Assembly: GCA_030737875.1 (NCBI GenBank)
Contig: CM060921.1
Location: 404,218,192 to 404,282,191, forward strand
Length of the DNA: 64,000 bases
From: Allium sativum
Taxonomy: Eukaryota > Streptophyta > Magnoliopsida > Asparagales > Amaryllidaceae
Direction: 5' to 3'
This document shows, piece by piece, positions 61,680 through 64,000 of the stretch. The notes under the pieces were generated by a model. It had not been told where the DNA came from, did no database searches, and worked only from the letters and a program-made list of their open reading frames with translations. A program made the translations under genes and the position numbers. Position 1 is the first letter of the stretch. Every line of letters begins with the position of its first letter.

Positions 61680-62530
61680 TATTTAAAAATGAAGATAATA
61701 TTTCAACATTTAAATACATTCTTTTATTCCTTTATTTACATTAAAAATGTAAATTCCATTTCAATGTTGAATTCCATTCTTCTATTCTTTTATTTACATT
61801 AAGATGTAAATTCCATATCAATGTCGAATTCCATTCTTTTATTCTTTTATTTACATTAAAATGTAAATTCCATTTCAATGTTGAATTCCATTTCAATGTT
61901 GAATTCCATTCTTTTATTTACAGTGTAAAATCTCCTTTTTAATTACAATGTAAATTGTAACTAACATTATAATGTAGAATTTCTATCTTATAATTACAAT
62001 GTAAAATTCTTATCTTTTTAATTACATTAAAAATGTAATTAATATTACATGTCAAATTTTGTCCTTTAATTTACAATGTAAAATCCCACCTTTTAATTAC
62101 ATTAAAAATGCAATTAACATAACGGTGAAAAATTCTATCTTTTTAAATTACATCAAAAATGTAATTTTGATTACATTGTCAAATGTTTCTTTTCCTAATT
62201 ACATAAAAAATGTAATTAACATAATGGTAAAAAATTCTATCTTTTTAAATTACATTAAAAAGGTAATTTTGATTATATTGTCAAATTTCTCTTTTCCTAA
62301 TTACAATAAAAATGTAATTAACATAACGGTGAAAAATTCCATCTTTCTAAATTACATTAAAAATGTAATTTTGATTACATGGCAAAATCATATCTTTTTA
62401 ACTACATAAAAATATAATTAACATTACGGTGAAAAATTTCATCTTTCTAAATTACATTAAAAATGTAATTTTGGTTACATGGCAAAATCATATCTTTTTA
62501 ATTACATAAAAATATAATTAACATTTCAGG
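61680..62530. repeat. Hairpin-unit array in the H right LTR
   Basis: Counterpart of 5680-6245 plus 35422-35650, uninterrupted. Units carry TTACATTAAAAATGTAA cores with linkers AACATAACGGTGAAAAATTC. Confidence 0.85.
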
Positions 62531-62649
62531 TTTTCCATTAACGCTAAAAATAAAACTACATTTCATGTTTACTATTAACGCTAAAAATATAACTACATTT
62601 CATGTTTTCCATTAACGCTAAAAATATAACTGCATTTTATGTGTGAAGT

Positions 62650-63145
62650 AAACCAAGTTTCGTTTCAACTAACGTAACAAATCTCATAATTCAATACATG
62701 AAATAATCTAAGTTTTGGTTTCAACTAGCATGACAATTTCATATTTCAATACATGAAATAATCTAAGTTTTGGTTTCTACTAACATGACAAGTTTCATAT
62801 TTCAATACATGAAATAATCTAAGTTTAGGTTTCAACTAACATGACAAATTTCATATTTCAATACATGAAATAATCTATGTTTGAGTTTCAACTAACATGA
62901 CAAATTTTATATTTCAATACATGAAATAATCTAAGTTTTGGTTTCAACTAACATGACAAATTTCATATTTCAATACATGAAATAATCTAAGTTTAGGTTT
63001 CAACTAACATGACAAATTTCATAATTCAATACATGAAATAATCTAAGTTTTGGTTTCAACTAACATGACAAATTTCATATTTCAATACATGAAATAATCT
63101 AAGTTTAGGTTTCAACTTACATGACAAATTTCATATTTCATAAAT
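62650..63145. repeat. 57-bp minisatellite in the H right LTR, about 8-9 units
   Basis: Same unit as at 35785-36580 (AATACATGAAATAATCTAAG core), with about five fewer copies. Confidence 0.9.
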
Positions 63146-64000
63146 CAACAATATGGTCTAAATTTTATTCTACCTCCAAATCTAACCAAATTAATGAACC
63201 CATGTTTCAATAATTTTAATTGTAGATTTAGATCTAACAAATATGCACATCACAATCACAGAAATAGCAAATTTCCATCATGAACATCACAACTCGATTT
63301 ATAATCATTCATTCATGAATTTTTAATTAGCGATAAATAATTAAATGATAAAAAAAATATCTCACCTAAACTTTCTTATCCAAATGACCCTGGTAGGAAT
63401 CTCTAAATTAATATAAACATCCTCCAATTTGTGTTTATAAAAATCTAAGTCTCAGGACTCCATTTTTATTTAAAGGAAGAAGTTTTTCATAGTGGAGGCA
63501 GGAAAAAAAATTCTTAGAAAAAGTAGCAGGAAGAAGAAGATAAATAAGGGAAAAAGAAAAATTATATAGAAAAGTAACGTATGGGAAATGAATTAAGAAT
63601 TAAAATATAAATGGGTAACGCATGCATTAAATAAAGGAACAAATGAATGCATGCATGTAAGCATTGAAGTTATAAAAGAGTATTTGAAATGAATGGACAA
63701 GGCATGCAATTTGATAATTTGTGACCAAATGTTTCTTTCATTTTTTTTTTTTTTTTTTTTTTTTTTGTGACTTACCTGCATTAGAAATAATGAAGAGAAG
63801 ATAGTGGAACACGCATGCATGAAAGGAATGAAAAATTGGTAGGTTTGTAAAGGCAACATGCATACATCAAAATTGCTTTTGTACAGTTAAAATATATTCT
63901 AAATTAAATTGATTGTTTAGTTCTTATTATGAAACCATTTTAATCTCTAAAATATATCAAGCTTTCATGAAAATACATTTCACAATATCATTCGAAATAC

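Larger units (their letters stand above)
3559..64000 (-). mobile_element. Element H: giant-LTR, coding-less Ty3/gypsy derivative (host of C, D and E)
   Basis: With the inserts C, D and E removed, H consists of a left LTR (3559-6245, 35422-37499, 51464-53247; about 6.54 kb), a 443-bp internal region, and a right LTR starting at 53691 and running past the window end. The right LTR shows 4.4 kb; its last base corresponds to 37430 of the left LTR, so about 1.85 kb is missing. The PPT beside the left LTR and the PBS beside the right LTR set the orientation as -. No gag or pol remains. The LTRs have diverged visibly, so H is older than B and D. Confidence 0.85.
59868..64000 (-). mobile_element. Right (5') LTR of H, segment 2, cut by the window end
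   Basis: It resumes with TSD GCTTT and matches 3840-6245, 35422-35785 and 36575-37430 in order, without C or D. It therefore serves as the empty-site reference for both insertions. It includes a box open on both strands (60952-61010), the palindrome module (61491-61507), a donor-like site on - (GT at 63364-63365) and a run of 26 T (63741-63766). Confidence 0.87.

Overview
The window is repeat-only nuclear DNA of a plant, most likely a eudicot or other angiosperm with a large genome. I see no host gene, rRNA or tRNA gene. Almost every base can be assigned to a nest of Ty3/gypsy LTR retrotransposons. They have PBSs complementary to the 3' end of initiator tRNA-Met, polypurine tracts of the type AAGTGGGGGAGAT and, where coding survives, gag, protease, RT, RNase H, integrase and a chromodomain-like tail. 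The pol resembles the Tekay/Del chromovirus lineage. Species cannot be told from the sequence.

Layout, outermost first. Positions 1-553 are the 3' part of a + strand LTR (A). 554-1098 is unassigned. 1099-3558 is a - strand element F: a decayed gag-pro fragment, leader, PBS and part of its LTR. From 3559 to beyond the window end lies element H (- strand). It has two LTRs of about 6.5 kb around an internal region of only 443 bp (53248-53690). H was hit three times: by C (- strand, 6246-35421, 5-bp TSD TTTCC), by D (- strand, 37500-51463, TSD TATTA) and by E, a 5.9-kb solo LTR (53972-59867, TSD GCTTT). C was in turn hit by B (+ strand, 16168-32694), the youngest and most complete element. Nesting is thus four deep: F > H > C > B.

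B carries everything except a working reading frame: LTRs of 5.8 and 5.9 kb that look nearly identical, PBS, gag-pro (22222-23493), pol (23484-26507) and PPT. One missing base separates gag-pro from pol, and the protease Asp is replaced by Gly. To the right of B's second LTR the internal region starts again (PBS, leader, 31 gag codons) and then breaks, at a TCTATA microhomology, into the far end of C's other LTR. This is the scar of a tandem LTR-internal-LTR-internal array followed by a large deletion. C's pol is nearly complete but broken by frameshifts and stops. D and H have lost all coding sequence and keep only PBS-side and PPT-side sequence between giant LTRs.

The most interesting signal is a shared LTR architecture. 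In B, C, D, E and H, a promoter-like AT-rich/TATA stretch is followed by a leader (GC-rich in B, C and D) that ends in a good 5' splice donor 1.2-2.7 kb into the LTR. Two unrelated gag genes (B and F) have a clean 3' splice acceptor immediately before the gag ATG. This suggests gag mRNA may be made by splicing out most of the giant LTR together with the PBS. Other shared features are a recurrent palindrome ATCCGACSGTCGGAT, a conserved box open on both strands, a TTTCCGCTG box near every LTR 3' end, minisatellites that differ in copy number between LTR pairs, and hairpin-forming arrays. All comparisons were made by eye; no alignment or database search was run.
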